From Rallus limicola (lineage: Eukaryota > Chordata > Aves > Gruiformes > Rallidae): a stretch of DNA of 64,000 nt. Position numbers and translations under genes: made by a program. Within the stretch, counting starts at the first letter, position 1. Every line of letters begins with the position of its first letter. Location of the stretch: assembly GCA_022605955.1 (NCBI GenBank), contig JAKCOZ010000003.1, positions 12,657,331-12,721,330 of the forward strand, in the 5' to 3' direction. The notes beneath the pieces are model-generated. The model was not told the origin of the DNA. It did no database searches and saw only the letters and a program-made list of their open reading frames with translations. Positions 1 through 14,711 of this stretch are shown piece after piece.

Positions 1-3000
1 AATAACATGGCTTTTGTTTTGTCAGCTTTTAATTCATCCATTTACTGTTTCATTACAGCCCTACCACAGCATGTGTAATGTCACAAACACAACTGAAACT
101 GCTTCTCTTCTTTGTATTTCCCATTTCCTACTACAAAATAAATCCAGGCAGAGGTATACCTATTAGGTATAAGGGTTAATTCCAGAAATGAGTGTAATAA
201 ATGCTCTCAAAGCATCTGTGGGCTCCTGCAGCAAATCTTGGATACAGACAGCCTTTTCACAACAGAAAGTGTATTTAGAAACAAAGTAGATGGAACATCA
301 GCTTACCTCACAGGATAAAATAATAGGAATATTTGTTTTGGCAGAGTTCACAGGGAAATAGTTACTGTTTTGTAGGAAATGTTTAAAGATAAAATAAGGG
401 TTGGCTCATCAATAAAGTAAACTAAATTTCAACAGCAAGCAACCCAGGAAACAAAGTTTCTTTATTAGAATTTTTTTGAGTTGTTTTTCCACTCAGTGGC
501 ACAGATAATTTAAAATGATAACCAGCAGTTGACCAAAAGAAAGCTCCTGATAAAGACCAGCTTTAGGAGGGCAGGAAACTTTAGCAGGAATATATTCTGC
601 TACTCTAAACTTTCAAATGCAAATGACATGAAATCTGAGTATCTGGCTACAATAGTGCCCCCAGGTGACATCCTTGTTTCTATCAGTTACTCCTGTGTGC
701 TCATGCTGGAACAGTACTGGAAGGGACTTTTATCAAGCTGTTCCGGACCTGACTGTCCAGTGCTTTGGAGCTAGAATTCATCCCCTGGAAAGTCTGTGAT
801 GCACATACAAATTCCACTTCAGCAGCAGAAAAGAGCAGACTACAGAGCATGTGAAGATCAGGCCAGATTTGTCTCTTAGACAGTCCAACAGCCTTGATGG
901 GAAAGAAATCAGCTTCTATGCAAAGCACAGCTGATGGATGCTGCACAGAAGCTCCACATTGCCAAGAAATCAGGACAATCTCAACAGCTAGGCTAAGGGG
1001 CAGGGAGGGTTTTATTAGCAAGATTTTTTTTTTTTATCAGCCAGGAGAACACACAAAACAAAGGATGAATTTAAAGAACAAGAGGATACTTTCCTGCAAG
1101 TAAATGTCATGAATTTGCTACAGTATTACACAGCTGCTTTTCTGTACATCTTCAACAGACATTTAACATAAATATATTCTGCTACCAGTATTTGCCAAGG
1201 AGAAAAATACTAAAAAAAAAAAAAGAATGCTGGGAAGCAAATGGGAATTTGTAAGTGTGCAAGATAAAGCAGGCCATTAGGCTAGAGAGATGTTCAGTGA
1301 TGGAACAGGTAATTCTCAACCTTTATTCTGAGATCAGGCATTTGCTGGAGAAGTGCCAGACCTCTTTTTTGGCTCAAAGAAAAGTTTACATCTAGAAAAG
1401 CACTAGATGTATATGTGATTTTTCTTGCTCCATCAGTGAGAGCACTCTTAGGCAGTTCTAATAAGGGTTTAAGGCAGAAGATATAATCCTTTGGCTTCCC
1501 TGTAATTTTACTCTTGAAGCATAGACACAGCATCTAGGAGTATACTCCACTCCTGGTATCTCTTTGCCAATCTTCTCCTATATCTGACCTAACTGCAAAC
1601 CGTTAGCCTAGGGAGCTCACCATGCATGCTATGCATTTGTGCTGTCTCCCCTGAACTGGCCTCAGGAGTCTCATTTAAAGCCCATTTACACTGTTGAAGT
1701 ATTACCTAAAGACCCAGATGTAGCCAGCATGTATCTTTCACTGTAAGACAAATGGAAACCCAGAGGGATTTAATATGTACTGCTCTCTCAAAAAGAGATA
1801 CTGTTCATTAAAAAGTAGCTATGAAGAATTCTGAAACTTTAATGAAAGTTTGTCCATCAAACCACCTTTTCTATACCAAGGATCATTCCCTGTTAATTCA
1901 CACAGGTTTCTGCAAGAACACTTGCAAATTACTGAGGTCAAGACAAGCATACATTGCTCATAACTGACAGAGAAACCTGACGTGGAGTGAATAACATATT
2001 TGCTATCCATACACCTCTTCCTTTCAAGAACTGAAACAATACTGCTGTCACCACCACTGAGCACTACAGCTCTCCAGGTACACGCTGATGTTGCTACATC
2101 CATTGCAGAGTGACACTATGCAATAAGGCAGCATATGCCCCTGATGTGCAAATATATCAGGAAGACACCTTACTCCACCCTAGGAAATATTTAAACATCT
2201 TTAAGCCTGTGTTCAGGGGTGGGCCTTGAAGCTTCAGGTGCATGGGACCTTACAGAATGTTTTTCAGACCAGCAAAGAAGTACAGATTCTACATCTGATA
2301 TCAGGGGGTATTTTTTGGTCAGTTTGAATTCAGTAGGTTGTACAAGTATATTTTCACTTGCTGCCTGAGGAATAAAAATCAACACCTGCCATTTTGGAAC
2401 TTGAGCATTTGAAAGGCTGGCTGCTCCAACCATTTAATCAAAAACTAGGAGTCCCCAGATAGTGTTCCAGCTTATTAAAGGTGAAAATGTTTAAACACCT
2501 ATGATTCAGGAATTATTTTCATAAAAAGAAGTCAGGATAGCTGTAGCTGTCTGCTTCATGCAAGTGGATGAAAGAGCTACCTTCTTCATAATGTTAACAT
2601 CCCAGACAACAATGCCCTCTACCATAAAGCTTCTGCTCAGTAAGGGATAGTAACATCAGGGGCTACCCATGGAGCTTTGCTTTGATTTCTACTTACTCAT
2701 ATTACCTTGCAGACTTAACAGACACTTTGGGTCTATTTATTTATGTATAGATTAGATTGTTAATCAGGTGGAGGCTGTGTTGACACTACCTAAACCCAAC
2801 TGGTAAAATTAAAATTATTAACATGATGAAAAATATGTTCTGACTGCAAATGGCACTCTTAAGTGCAATAAGTTTGGACACTAGCCTCTAAAAAGAACAC
2901 CAAAAAAATGTACTAAAGAAATACAAAACGTGTTCCCCTACAAAAGCTCAGAATTTATCTATCAATTTTCAAGCCAGTCAAAAAAGAAAAGGCACAGAAA

Positions 3001-3390
3001 TTACATTAAATGGCAAACTAGCAAATTTTTCCAAGCTTTGAATAAATTCTGAGTACTACTGCACAATAATACCCAAATTTAATTCAGAGGCTGGGAGGGA
3101 TGCTTGAGGGTGGTGGTATAAAAGCACACATCCATTACTTTACTTTTTAGCAGAGTGTTAACAAAGTACAGCCTTTTCCCTTGCAAAGCTGCATTAGTTA
3201 CAGCCCGGGTTTTACTCTTACTGCAGAGGAATACTTCAGCTGCCACCTCCTGGATAATCAGCCCTACTGCACCGGCCTTGTTTCTCATCTTCCTTACCAA
3301 ATCCTGTAAACATAGACAAAACTGGCTTTCCTTTAAGTGCATTCTTATCCTAACCCAAACAGGTTCTTTACTAACTATTTTTCACCAGTA

Positions 3391-3434
3391 GTAAAGAGTG
3401 AAAAAAGAGTGAAAAAAAAAGAGTGAAAAAAGTG
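3391..3434. repeat. Short A-rich tandem repeat (GAGTGAAAAAA-like)
   Basis: Three to four imperfect copies of an 11-14 base unit, GAGTG followed by six to nine A, run head to tail. It looks like an ordinary slippage-prone minisatellite. Confidence 0.8.
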
Positions 3435-4201
3435 TTTTCATCCTTGACCCTAAGTCTGCATGGAAGAGACCAGAAAAGACTAGGTACTTGAAAGCAACAC
3501 AGAGAGAACATGACTGGTCCAGGGGAGGATCACACAGGCACCTATCCACCTAATCCACCTACCCAATAAGATGGAAGTACTGAACTAGGAGGATCTGTGT
3601 TCTGCCCAGGTCTGCCAAGTCCTGTTGAGTCTAGCCTTTACAGGGCAGAACAAGCAACTAAAAGGAGAAATCCTTGATGATTGGTAGCAGCGCACCAGAG
3701 ATTCTACCAACTTGATACGATAAAACTGATAATGAAACCACACAGGTTAGATACAGATTTGTGGTGAGGAGGTACATGTGTATACACAGGTACTTCTTCA
3801 TTTGATTACCATCACAGCATCAGCTACTACATAAGTCGATGTATCTTCATGATGAGTGATATCTATCACCTTGCTTTAGCAAGAGTGGCATGAATACCTC
3901 TGGCTGACGTGCATTACAGTACAGGAGCAACAGCCTTTGAAAGTCTGCATCTTGTTTAAATGGAGTTAATGCCCTAAAGCAGATATAAAAGATGAGGATT
4001 TGGGGCCTCTTTGATCAGAAATTTTGAAGGTCATTGCTTCTACCTGTCCATCTATCTACTGCAACACCCAGCTGGAACTTCAGAGAAAATGCTTATTATA
4101 TTCACTCTAGTAACTAGGAGTTGTAGGATTCTACTCGGAAAACTGAACATCCTGGATATCTTAGACATAATGTTTGTGTCTTGGGGGCACCCTTGTATGT
4201 G

Positions 4202-4239
4202 CAATACAATCAATACAATGCAATACAGTCAATACAAAC
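4202..4239. repeat. 19-bp tandem repeat, two copies
   Basis: Two near-identical 19-base units built from the shorter motif CAATACA occur in tandem, differing by an A to G change and a few bases at the end of the second copy. No function is indicated. Confidence 0.75.
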
Positions 4240-5798
4240 TGTGAGAACGTGACAACATATTGCCAAGCACATCAACCCTGTTTGACTCTGTCAGAAAAGG
4301 GATAGGACCGCAGTTCAACACTTGACCTAAACAAACTATCACACAGTTAAAAACAGGCCCATAGGGAGAGAAAAGTCACAGGTAACACCATCCCTTGTAA
4401 CTACAGCCACAGGTAGCATTTGAGTTCTCTCATCAGAGACTACTACGCTTCTAGTGCTCCCTGTTGGCTTTATTGCCTTAGTACGAGTCTTGAGCAGCTT
4501 GGAATATATTGACACTGTGAAACAACTATCACACTCTCAGGAAATGTGAGTTCTTCAGGCAAGTCCATGGCTGGATGCTCTATTTAAAACCATTCATGGA
4601 TGAGAAGGCCGGAGAAGCAGAGCAATAGACTTAATTCCCAGTTTTATAAAGCAGCAGCATTATTTCACTGTACCGTAACATACCACATTTATTTCCAGCC
4701 AAGCAAGACAACACTTACATAAAAAAAAGCACACTACAACAAAAATTGCTTGTTCATTTGAAATTTGCCTTCTATTCTCATAATTTCCCTGCACATTTTC
4801 ACTTCTTTGGTTTTTTTCATTTTCTTAAGTATGGCATTGACTTATCCAGGGCTTTGCATCGATGCTTGTCTGCATGTAGAAGACACTTGGGATCTCTGGC
4901 TTAGAAGCATAAAGATTATGAATATACTAACATCATCTCCAGAAATTGTTCAATAATTTAGATGAGAAAAGGATGGGGAAATTAGCATACTAAACAAATC
5001 TATATAGTAAAAATCAGGAACACTGGCTTAGGAGTTTTATCTGTTTTGTGATTCCTTTCTAATGGGTTCTAGCTGCCCATTTATCAGATTGGTCAAATAA
5101 GGCAGGTTTTGCCATTTTATATCTAAATCATGAACCTGCTAACACAATTTTCCACTCCTTTTTTATGCTATAATGCAGAAGAGCAAAGTCTTTCTCAGTA
5201 CTAAACAATGCTGTCCACATGAAGAGAGTGCAGTCACTCACACACACTAACATTATGTCCTCTGAAGTTTCAGGAGCAAGTATCAGCCATTCATTCCTGC
5301 CTGATGGTTCTTCCTCATTAGCCCACATTCAGAGACTCCTTCCTCCCAGTCTCGGTGCAGCTCTCCAAAGAGCTTTCTGAGTGTCCACTTGAAGAAGAGC
5401 TCTTCTCCCCCCAGTCAGTCACCCTAGTCTAATGATAAGATAAAGGCAAATTTGCTTATCAGTAACTTCGAAGTAATTTTCTAAGATGGGCATTACATTC
5501 TTTTGGCCTCTGACATCCACTGCATGTTTTTTATGTAAGCCATGGTCATTTGCAAAGCACTTTGAAACTATTTGTGATGAAACACACTGTATAAATAATG
5601 TATTATTAATTTATAATCTATCAACATGGTGCCCAGATTTTAAACAGTATTTTCTAAGCTTTGGGGGTTGTGACAATTTTCTTAAAAGCTGTAATTAATC
5701 TTTTTTTAAAATAACCAACAAATCACTCCCTCAAATTATTTAGTCAGTCTCCAATCAAATCTTGGGAATATAGGCCAATTGAATTAACCCAATTACCC

Positions 5799-5812
5799 CT
5801 CTCTCTCTCTCT
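5799..5812. repeat. (CT)n microsatellite
   Basis: About seven CT dinucleotides in an otherwise AT-rich context; a short simple repeat. Confidence 0.85.
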
Positions 5813-6290
5813 GCTTCGTTTTGTGTTTCAGTCACTTGTCACAAAGATGAAGCATGGTTTAAATGAAATAAGGTTTCCCTTATGTCTGGGAATAAAGGGT
5901 TTGTTGAAACAGAATGCTTTTTCATTTTGGGGCTGACCTTGCCTTCATTTACTTTCACTCTTTATCTGCACATCACTACAGCAATGTTACTAGGGCAGGG
6001 AGATAGATGTCATCTGGCAGCTGTAGGAGGATAACATCCAAGAATGTGCATGAAATGTATATGCAACTGTTAGGAGACAAACATTTGAAGATATTCCTTC
6101 TTCCCACTAGCTGCATAAGCCTTCATGGCTGATCTTACCCCCATCTCCTCAGCTGCAGAGAACTGTGGGACACTTTCTTTCTTTCTTCTAGCATGCTTAT
6201 AACGTGCAGATTTAACACAGGAGGACAGTGTTTTACTGCAGTTTCCCAAGGGCATCAATTAGTTTCCTTCCTTTCATCTGCATTTTCCCA

Positions 6291-6319
6291 GTAGGCACAA
6301 GTGAGGTAGGCACGAGTGA
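6291..6319. repeat. 15-bp tandem duplication
   Basis: The unit GTAGGCACAAGTGAG is followed directly by GTAGGCACGAGTGAA, two copies with two differences. It is a local replication-slippage product. Confidence 0.75.
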
Positions 6320-9300
6320 AGCCTGGTCACACTGAAGTAGAGATACCACCATCAGGGCTCTCATATACACTACCAGCACTGCTCTTCTCAAGACAGCAAT
6401 GTGAGGAATAAACATAAGCTTTGACTCCAAAGAAATGCAATGTAACACAGCTGCAGGGTTAAACATGTACACAGGTTATTTTTCTGCTTCATCATCCAGA
6501 TCTGCAAGTAATAGAGCTCAGAACTGATGTTGCGTCACCTTGAGGAATTCACAGCTACACAACATCAGTCAGAGCCAGATCAAAGATCCACTGCTAGAGG
6601 CAATAACTTTTGGTCTCAGCTTGCTGTGTTTCAGTGTTTCAGAAATGTGGTTTCTCTGCAAAAGTCAGACTACTGGACTAGAAAATTCATCAAGCTGTTT
6701 CTTTCAATTAGTCATCACGACACACAGAGTGAGTTTCAGCACTTCTCAGCATTCTGTATGAGTTAGCAGTGGTTTTTGAAGATCATTTTGAAGTAGCAAG
6801 GCTAGAGGGAGGATCAGGTAGGTCACTGCCTTTAAAAACACTTTCATCGACTTTTGCCAATGTAAAACTGCTGATTGTCCATTAATGTGTTCACCATCTT
6901 TCTATACATTCAAGACAGCTTCAAAACCATACCTTGAAGCATCTATTTGCTTTTGTTTTGTACTTCTGGCTCAGAGTATGAGAAAGCACACTTATTTAGT
7001 ATTCTCATTCAGTCTTTAGTAGGAAGAAAAAGTGTCAATTTTATTCCTGATCAATACCATGTCAATCAAGATGATGAATGTATAAATGTGTTGTTTCAAA
7101 ACCAAGGAATCTTTGGAATGAAAAAAAAATACATTGCAAATCAACATGAAAAAAAGTCAAACTAGAACTCAGCATACAAAATAACTCAGAATTCTGATAT
7201 TTAAATGAAACATTATTAATTGGGACAGTTCACTAGGATATAGAGCAGGGAAGCAAAAAATAGTGTGGGTCCTCCATGTCTTTACAGGACAGAGAAGGAG
7301 CAAAGTGATTGCACCAAGATTTCTGGGAATTTATCTAGAAAACTTACTGAAAAGCTTCAGACTCAGCAATATGAAGGTAATAGACTAGAGGAAGAATTTG
7401 GAAAAAAACTCTTAAAAGACTATCATGCATGTCAGCTTAGTCATGGTAAAGTAAGAAAAAATAAAGTAGATGCAAATATCTGAAGGGAAGAAACATCAAA
7501 GGGAGAATAATCATTTGCTGATATAGAAAGCTTGCAATGTTGAACAAAGAGATGAAATTAAAATACAGAAATTTAATACGGTTGTTGCAAAAAAATAGTT
7601 TGTGCTAAAATACATCAGGCTACGGGAAGTATCTCCAAACAGAACTGAAACTTCACAAGGTAGAAAAAAATACGTTTACATACAATCATTCTGGAGCAGA
7701 AATGAGGTGATACAGAAACAGTGATCCTACAGTACTTTTATCACAATATTTCCAAGTAATACAACTGCCAATGTATTAAAAAACTGCAAATATTTAAATC
7801 CTGCACAGATAGTAATGCTAAAATAACAATTTTCTTTAAAAAGATGGAATCTTTGACAGGCTTTTATAAGCCATGACACATTTTCCCTCTTCATGTAGGC
7901 ATAACCAAAACATACAACTCAAGGATCCTGTGCAACCATTCTGAGCAAAATTTGGTGTGGTTCTATTTTAGTCTCGGTCTCCCCACTGATAGAGCAAGAG
8001 GACGGAGTCCCATGGCAACTAGAACACAGGATACACCCTTTCTGATATACCATGCTGGGCCAGCCAGCATACACTCTACCTTGAAACAGAGCCACTTCCC
8101 AGGCAATGCAGCACCATGGCAGTGCAGGGAGGGTACCAGAGGAAAGTCTTGAAGTTTTTTAAATGATCCATAGCTATTTTCACTATCCATTTCATTATTA
8201 TTAAAACAGTGACAGCATGACAAAGACTGCAGATTTCCAGATAGATATGCGGAACGAAATGGCAGAAAGCCTGCAGCCTGGCTGTACACACAATTAAAAT
8301 GAACAGACTACAGAGACAGATGTAATCCCCCCTGACCTTAACGATGTTGATGTTTACATACTAACCTCCCCACTCAGCTGCAGATAAGAAATGACAGACA
8401 ATACTACAAATTAGTGAAGGTCAATAGAGCAGGAGGCAGCAGTTAGTCAATTACAAAAGCAAACCCTTTGCTAAAGCATAAAGTCCTGTGTTTTCTCAGT
8501 ATAATCAACTGCCTGAGTCATGGAGTCTAATAAAATTGACCTGTTTTTCCTTTGTCTAATTGACTGATGCCTGGAATTGCATGAACTTTAGGTGTGCTAG
8601 AATTTAAGTCTTAATATCATGTAGCAAAAGGCAGACTTCTAATTAGTCTGTCTTCAGGTCTAATGGCTGCTTCTGCAATGTGCAGTTCCATCCAACCATG
8701 ACAAAATCTTTGCTTTGAAGGTGTTTACAAAGACCAAAAAAAACTGTTTACAAGCTATGCATGAAGTCTACTGGGTGCTACAAAATAGTTCTAGTGTGAA
8801 AAACAAGGATTGAATTATAAACAAAATTTAAAAAAAATAAGAGGAAAAAACCCCAACACTTTCTTCAAATGAGATGTGCTCTATACGGCAGAGGTATGAA
8901 GAAAATCATGAAGATAGTTTTTTTGAAATAGCAAGGATTAATAATTCTCATGATTAATTTCCCTGAGTAAGCTCATTCAAATTTTTAAATAGCCTCACAG
9001 ATCTGCTTCCCTTTAGCTCTGTGGCTCATCTACGTGACTATTTGACACCTTTAAAAGGCTGTATACACCTTCATGGTTTTCAAGGGGTTTGTTCCCCAAC
9101 ATTTCTTATACATTTTGAGCTCAACTTAAAATGACCTTCAGATGAAATGGTCCCTAGTGATAAGTAGTTGCAACTGCTGTTGTGGTTTAGGGGAGATGCT
9201 GCTTCATGGCTCCTGCTTTAGCCAAGGTATTTGAGTGCATGTTTGACCTTTTACACTGTTGTTGAGCTGTAAACAAAATCAGGTTGGACAATAGTCCCAA

Positions 9301-12300
9301 GTACTATTCAATACATGGATTTTCAAAAGAATCCCAGGATATACAGGTGTCATTGCAAGACTTGGCCCCTAAAAAAACCCCAACACAAACTAAAAGCTAC
9401 CTTACTGTTTCTTGGCCATGTTTTTGAGTAAAAAAGTAGTTGGACATGAAAGGCCCACTAAGTTTACTTTTACTCCAGGCTGTACAATCCTCTTCTCCTC
9501 AAACTATACTCTCTGACGTTATCAATTGGAAAGTAGCTGCCCAGCCCCACTACTGTATCATTTGCTTTTTGAGAAGACAGAGATAGTTAAAAATAATAAT
9601 TTTTAAAAGAGAATAAAAATTGAGAAAAACTCCAAAAATGTACTTTCTGTGTACAGTTCCCTGTGCATTCACAACAATATAATTTAGTTTTTGCTTTGGA
9701 GAAGTCAGTTGCCCAGGGTTACCAATGACTAATCCTGCTTGAAAATACATTATAAGTAAAGTTCCTCTAACAGTTCACCACAGAACACAGGACCCACAGA
9801 GGGATTCTTCTGACACCGGAAACTGTTACATACAAAGAGATTGAAAAGCACATTCTCAAAAACTCAAAGCAAAATTATAGCCTTTATTTATGTACAGTTT
9901 GGTAACAAAGTATACATACTCTCAGTCTCTAATCACACAAAATATTTTATATGTGTTTAGTTATTTATATAATCTATGATGTGGATATTCACCTCCCAAA
10001 TCTATTCAATTTCCCATTGTTATATTAGTTATTTCTCTGCTCCACTAAACCACTTACTGGATTCTTCAACAGTCCTTCTCTTTACACTGGGAAATTTCTT
10101 AGTTGTTTTCATTCTCTCCCAGCTGCAGTTACTAATGACTCACTAACACATTTCCCTTGCTTCTCAACCATCTTTATGTTCCCTTGTGTCATACTCCTAT
10201 TTCTGGACTAAACAGTGTATTCTATCACCACGTAAGAGTCAAACCCTAAGAGGCAAATCAATTTATTTACTATTACTCACTCCTGTTACCAAGGGGCTAC
10301 TTAGGTGAAAAATCAAAATTTGTTTTCAACATCCTAAAAACAGCACACTTGTAATGCACACCATGAAACTCAAGTTTTTTTTTAAACAACAGCTTCAGTG
10401 CTCACGTAGATTTGGAAGTGAGCATCCAATGCTTGCAGAAAGTATTAAAACAATACTTCACGATGCCACATAGGGCTATCTTGATCTATAATAAAAGGCC
10501 AGGGAAAATGGAATCCCTTTAGTCACTGACATAATTCTGTTACATTCATGAAATGTCCAAGATAGAAACATTTCAGCAGCAGATACAGAAACAGGGAAAA
10601 TAAAGATACTTTATGTTCCATGTTGATCAGATACAGTACATTGTACTGGTCCAGCCAGTTCCACTGACGTGTACTAGAAACCTTTAACAAACTTTAAAGC
10701 TTCCCTTGACAAAATCATGTATTTAGTTGAAGGAGTTTGCAACAGGCACTGGTCTGACAACGGTAGCATTCTCATGCCCAGTCATGACAAAAATATTTCC
10801 ATTCCAACTGTTACAAAAATATTTCCCTTCCACCGAACAATTGCTCCTCTGATAATACCAACAAAAACTGAGGAAACATCAGAAGTCTATGCATCTATTA
10901 CTCAGAGCCACAAACCAGACTAAATGATTAGCATAAATTACTTTTATCAGAATTTGTGCTCAAAAGTGTGGGCCACCCTTTGCATCTCTGAAACACCAGC
11001 ATTTCCTTTCAATGCAAGATGGTTCCGTTGTACTAGAGAGACAGTTAACAAATACTAATGCAAAACTCAGAAAAGTTAAACAAAAATCCAGCTTCATTCA
11101 TTCATTTACATTAACTAGGTTTAAGCTCCTTCCCAAGGAAAAAATATCATTGCTTACTTCCAGTGCAGTAAAGTCTTACAACTAAAACTACATTGAAGAG
11201 CCTGTTTGAACATATCTTTCCTTTGTCCATGACAGTCCTTGTCTCATTGTCCAAAAGAGGCATGACAAAAATAAAGGGACAAAGTTAGGAAGAGAAGTAA
11301 GTATTCTCACACATCATTGATGCCTTGAGGCAGCTGGTTCCTGTTGCACACATCATCAAGATCAAGTATTTCCTACTGTACTGGGCATACACTAGAGGTG
11401 GAAATGGCCAAGTCCAGAGAGGACCAGCAGTGACACCAGGAGTACTGAGGCTTTCACTGTCTTCACTGGACAGACACAAACACTACCTCCAAAGACTTTG
11501 GCAAATATCTACACCTGTATGTCTAAATTCACTGAGTACTGCACATAGCAGTTGCATCACCACCATAGCAGACTTGGACCCATTTAGAGCATGACGTTTG
11601 TGTCCCTACTGGAAAAGGGAAAGCTTTTCTCCAGTTTATCTAGAGCTTGTGCCCAGCTCAAGAGCTTCCTCACAAAGGGAAGCAGACATACATCAAAGCC
11701 AAGACCCGATATGCACAGATATACAGATAACTGAAGTCAGGGTTTATAAGAGAGAAGGCAAAAGGGCACCAACACAACCTTAACAATGCAGATGTATCTT
11801 CTGTAATATGGTTAAAAAATCTTGAGCTGCCTCTTGTATTTTTTAGCACGGTAAGTGCTCTACAGAATGCTATAATCAGATAAAATGTCAGTTAACATAC
11901 ATGAAGGTCAGAGGTCCCAAATGGGAAAATTAGAGATCTTCCTGAAGAGCAAATTTAAATCAGAACAACTTATAGAAAACAGATGCCACAGCAGCATGAC
12001 ACAATTGTATGTTGCGGTTTTAGTTGAAGATACAGCCTTATGAACCATAAAATGTTGTAATCTCATATTGAGATACGAGGTCTCTGGAGCAAAGAAAATG
12101 GATCTTTGAAAGTAATGTTAATAGAAAGCGGTTAGCACAGTAAGGCAAATGAAAGAACTAATTTATAGGCAATTAAACTCCAGACACTCAGAGAAGTAAT
12201 TCTCAAGCCTGTCCAATCAAAAGCTAGGTATATAAAAATAAGAGAAAGGATCTGGTAATTTATTACTTGGGAGGACTGGTACTCTGTTTTTTGCAACCTG

Positions 12301-13630
12301 TCAGACAAAAGCCAAAGGAAAGATATTTAAACAGCCTTTTGGAGACGTAGGTCAGCATATGGCCTAAATTGGGAAGAGGGCATGCCAAGAGAGACACCAA
12401 GGAGGTCAGAACGTAATTCCTAGCATAAAAGAGATGTTGAAAATCAAGGAAAAGACAACAGAGTCTCAGGAAACACAAGCAATTCTGAAGGGATATCTGC
12501 AGTATCTCATGCTTTTGTAAAGCATAAACTATGTTTTAAATTTAAGAGAATTAAATTTTTCTATGAATAAATTATGGCCAGAGTAAGAAACCTCTACCAA
12601 GGCTATGGGGTTGATTTCTGCTTAATGGAGACACAAACCTCAAGAGAACAGGAAAAGGCACTGCTAGACATTACATTTATTAATGCTGAAATTAGGTTTT
12701 TTTCGTACTCTGAGTACTTTTGCAGCAACAAGCTTAATGACTGGTATGACATAACACTGCTCTGCTGAGCATTTGCAGCTAACTGGATAGCTCCCCAACT
12801 AGAGAAACATAATCACAAGATGGTAACACTGTAATGATGTTTTAAGTTAATGACTCTACACTGCAGCTTGTCTGAAGGACACACCTGGCCAGTTACCACA
12901 GCTCACCATCAGGATATACTATTAGTCTACAACATTACCTGAAGTGCTTTTGCTCATATCTTTAACTAAAAACCATGCTCACCTATGTACATCTTGAGAT
13001 TTAAGGACTAAAATATATTGGCGTATTTTGATTTAGCCTGTATTTCCAAGGTTTTATTTGTTGAAGTTCTATCTGACCTGTTATATGGAATTAATATGTT
13101 TAAAGATAATTTCCTTAAAGGAAATCAAAAGCTATAAGGAGCATGAATTACTGGCATTCTTACTAAAATTGTCACTAAATTTCAGTGGGATCACATCTAC
13201 TTTGCTGAAACCATGCCATAATGTTCCCTGTAGCCTTAAGAATCGATGACCTACGTACCACAGCATCATAAGTACTGCATCATTTTTTATTAAAACAGAT
13301 TTTTGATCCAAGAAAGACTAAAATATAAACATGTCACAACAGTTCCATGTCAATGTGCTCTAAGTGCCATTAAAGGTAAAATCTCTGGCACTACACAGCA
13401 TCATTAAAATATTTCTGTCAATTTGAGTAGGTTTAATTAAAACCTATTATACCCAGGAAAGCACGCCACAAAAGACAAGGATACTATGCAAGAGCTATAT
13501 ATAATTATTTCTATTCCTAGAAAAAGTTGCCAAGTAGAAATGGTTAGCTTGTTTAAAAATAGTTGGCTGTTAAAGACTTCAAGCAATGCAGAAATTGCGT
13601 ACAGTGGTATTTCAACCTAAGATGTGCAGT

Positions 13631-13965
13631 AGAATCATAGAATTACAGAATATCTCAAGTTGGAAGGGACCCATAAGGACAACTGAGTCCAACTCCCTGA
13701 TTCTTGCAGGACTACCTAAAACTAGACCATATGACTATGAGTTCATTCCTTGAACTCTGACACACTTGGTGCTATAACCACTGCCCTGAGAAGCCTGTTC
13801 CAGTGAATGACCACCTTCTCAGTAAAGAACCTTTTCCTAAGATCCAATCTGAACTTCCTCCAATGCAGCATCATTCCATTTCTTCATGGCCTACTGTTGG
13901 TCCTCAGAGAGAAGAGATCAGCACCTCCCTCTGCTGCTACCTTTGAGGAAGTTGTATACTGTGAT
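13631..13965 (-). mobile_element. CR1 LINE, 3' fragment
   Basis: The left end carries the CR1 3' terminal motif in reverse complement (AGAATCATAGAATTACAGAAT), followed by the usual TTGGAAGGGACC block and then diverged sequence for the C-terminus of ORF2 and the 3' UTR. Similarity to the CR1 pattern stops near GAGGAAGTTGTATACTGTGAT, where the expected 'gaggtctcccctcag' block is absent and different sequence begins. The copy is therefore 5'-truncated or was cut by the neighbouring insertion. No intact frame remains. Identification by motif is strong; the right edge is approximate. Confidence 0.88.
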
Positions 13966-14179
13966 ATTTGAAGTGCAGTGCAAGGTAGAACTTGGCAAAG
14001 CAGATGGTCTTCCTTCTCAGGCTGGCATCTCCAAGTTACTGCCTAATGCTAGCGCAGCAGAAAAATGCCACTTGTGCCCTGGGTTTGGTGTTGGGAATTC
14101 ACTAAGAGCTGCCCCCAGCCCTGATGTTCTGCACACCTGCATTTCTTCCCATCCAGGACAGCTCAAAAACTTCCACAGT

Positions 14180-14711
14180 GTACCAGGGACATGAGATGAG
14201 CTCCACTCCACATCACGTGCTCATCCCGTTTCCTCTCCACACTCCCGTCTCTGCCCTGAGATGCTCCCCTCCTGCACCATTCACAGCTTGTGGGGAAGAA
14301 TAGAGAAGGAAACAAGAAGACCTCCTATCCCGGTTCTGGCCAGGCCAGAGTCAACTTCCCCAAGCAGTCAGCAGAGGTGAGCTGAGTTAGCCTGGGCTGT
14401 TTCCACAACACCTGACATCATAAAAGGGGCTGGTTGAGGAGGGGTGCTCCTGGGTGCCTTCACAGCAGTCCCAGTGTGGCTGGGGTATTGGGTTAGTCCT
14501 TGTGTTGTGCAGTACTCTGCAATCATTGGGTGGGTAAGGTACTCTGTGTTATCACAGGATGTGAGTGTAATTTGCTGTTATTGTTCCCCTTTCACTGTGA
14601 TTTTGTCAGTAAACTGTTCTTATCCCAACCCATGCAGGCTCTGTCTGCTTCTGCTCCAGGAGTGAGCAAGCAGCATGTGGTGCTCAGCAAGGAGATGACT
14701 GTAAGGACACA
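14180..14711 (+). mobile_element. LTR-like segment, ERVL-type (edges uncertain)
   Basis: A CATAAAAG TATA-like box lies at 14418-14425. About 170 bases further on is AGTAAACTGTTCTTATCCCAACCCATG, closely similar to the 'TTAAACTGTCTTTATCTCAACCCA' block of bird ERVL LTRs. After that comes GGAGTGAGCAAGCAGCATGTGG, matching the LTR 3' end block GAGTGAGCGAGCGGCTGCGTGG as I remember it. These fall in the order expected for U3-R-U5 on the plus strand. The 5' edge (TGTACCAGG near 14179) and 3' edge (GGACACA near 14711) are guesses and I found no target-site duplication. Bases 13966-14179, between the CR1 and this segment, are unclassified. Confidence 0.5.

Larger units (their letters stand above)
1..13630. 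other. AT-rich non-coding DNA, 3' side of DTWD2
   Basis: I see no exon, RNA gene or recognisable transposon in this stretch. Open frames are short (up to about 108 codons), overlap on both strands and resemble no family I know. The base composition is that of bird intergenic DNA, with scattered poly(A)/poly(T) runs and the short tandem repeats listed separately. It lies downstream of the DTWD2 stop codon at 25833, so it is probably intergenic. Old, diverged repeats may be present but cannot be recognised by eye. Confidence 0.6.
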
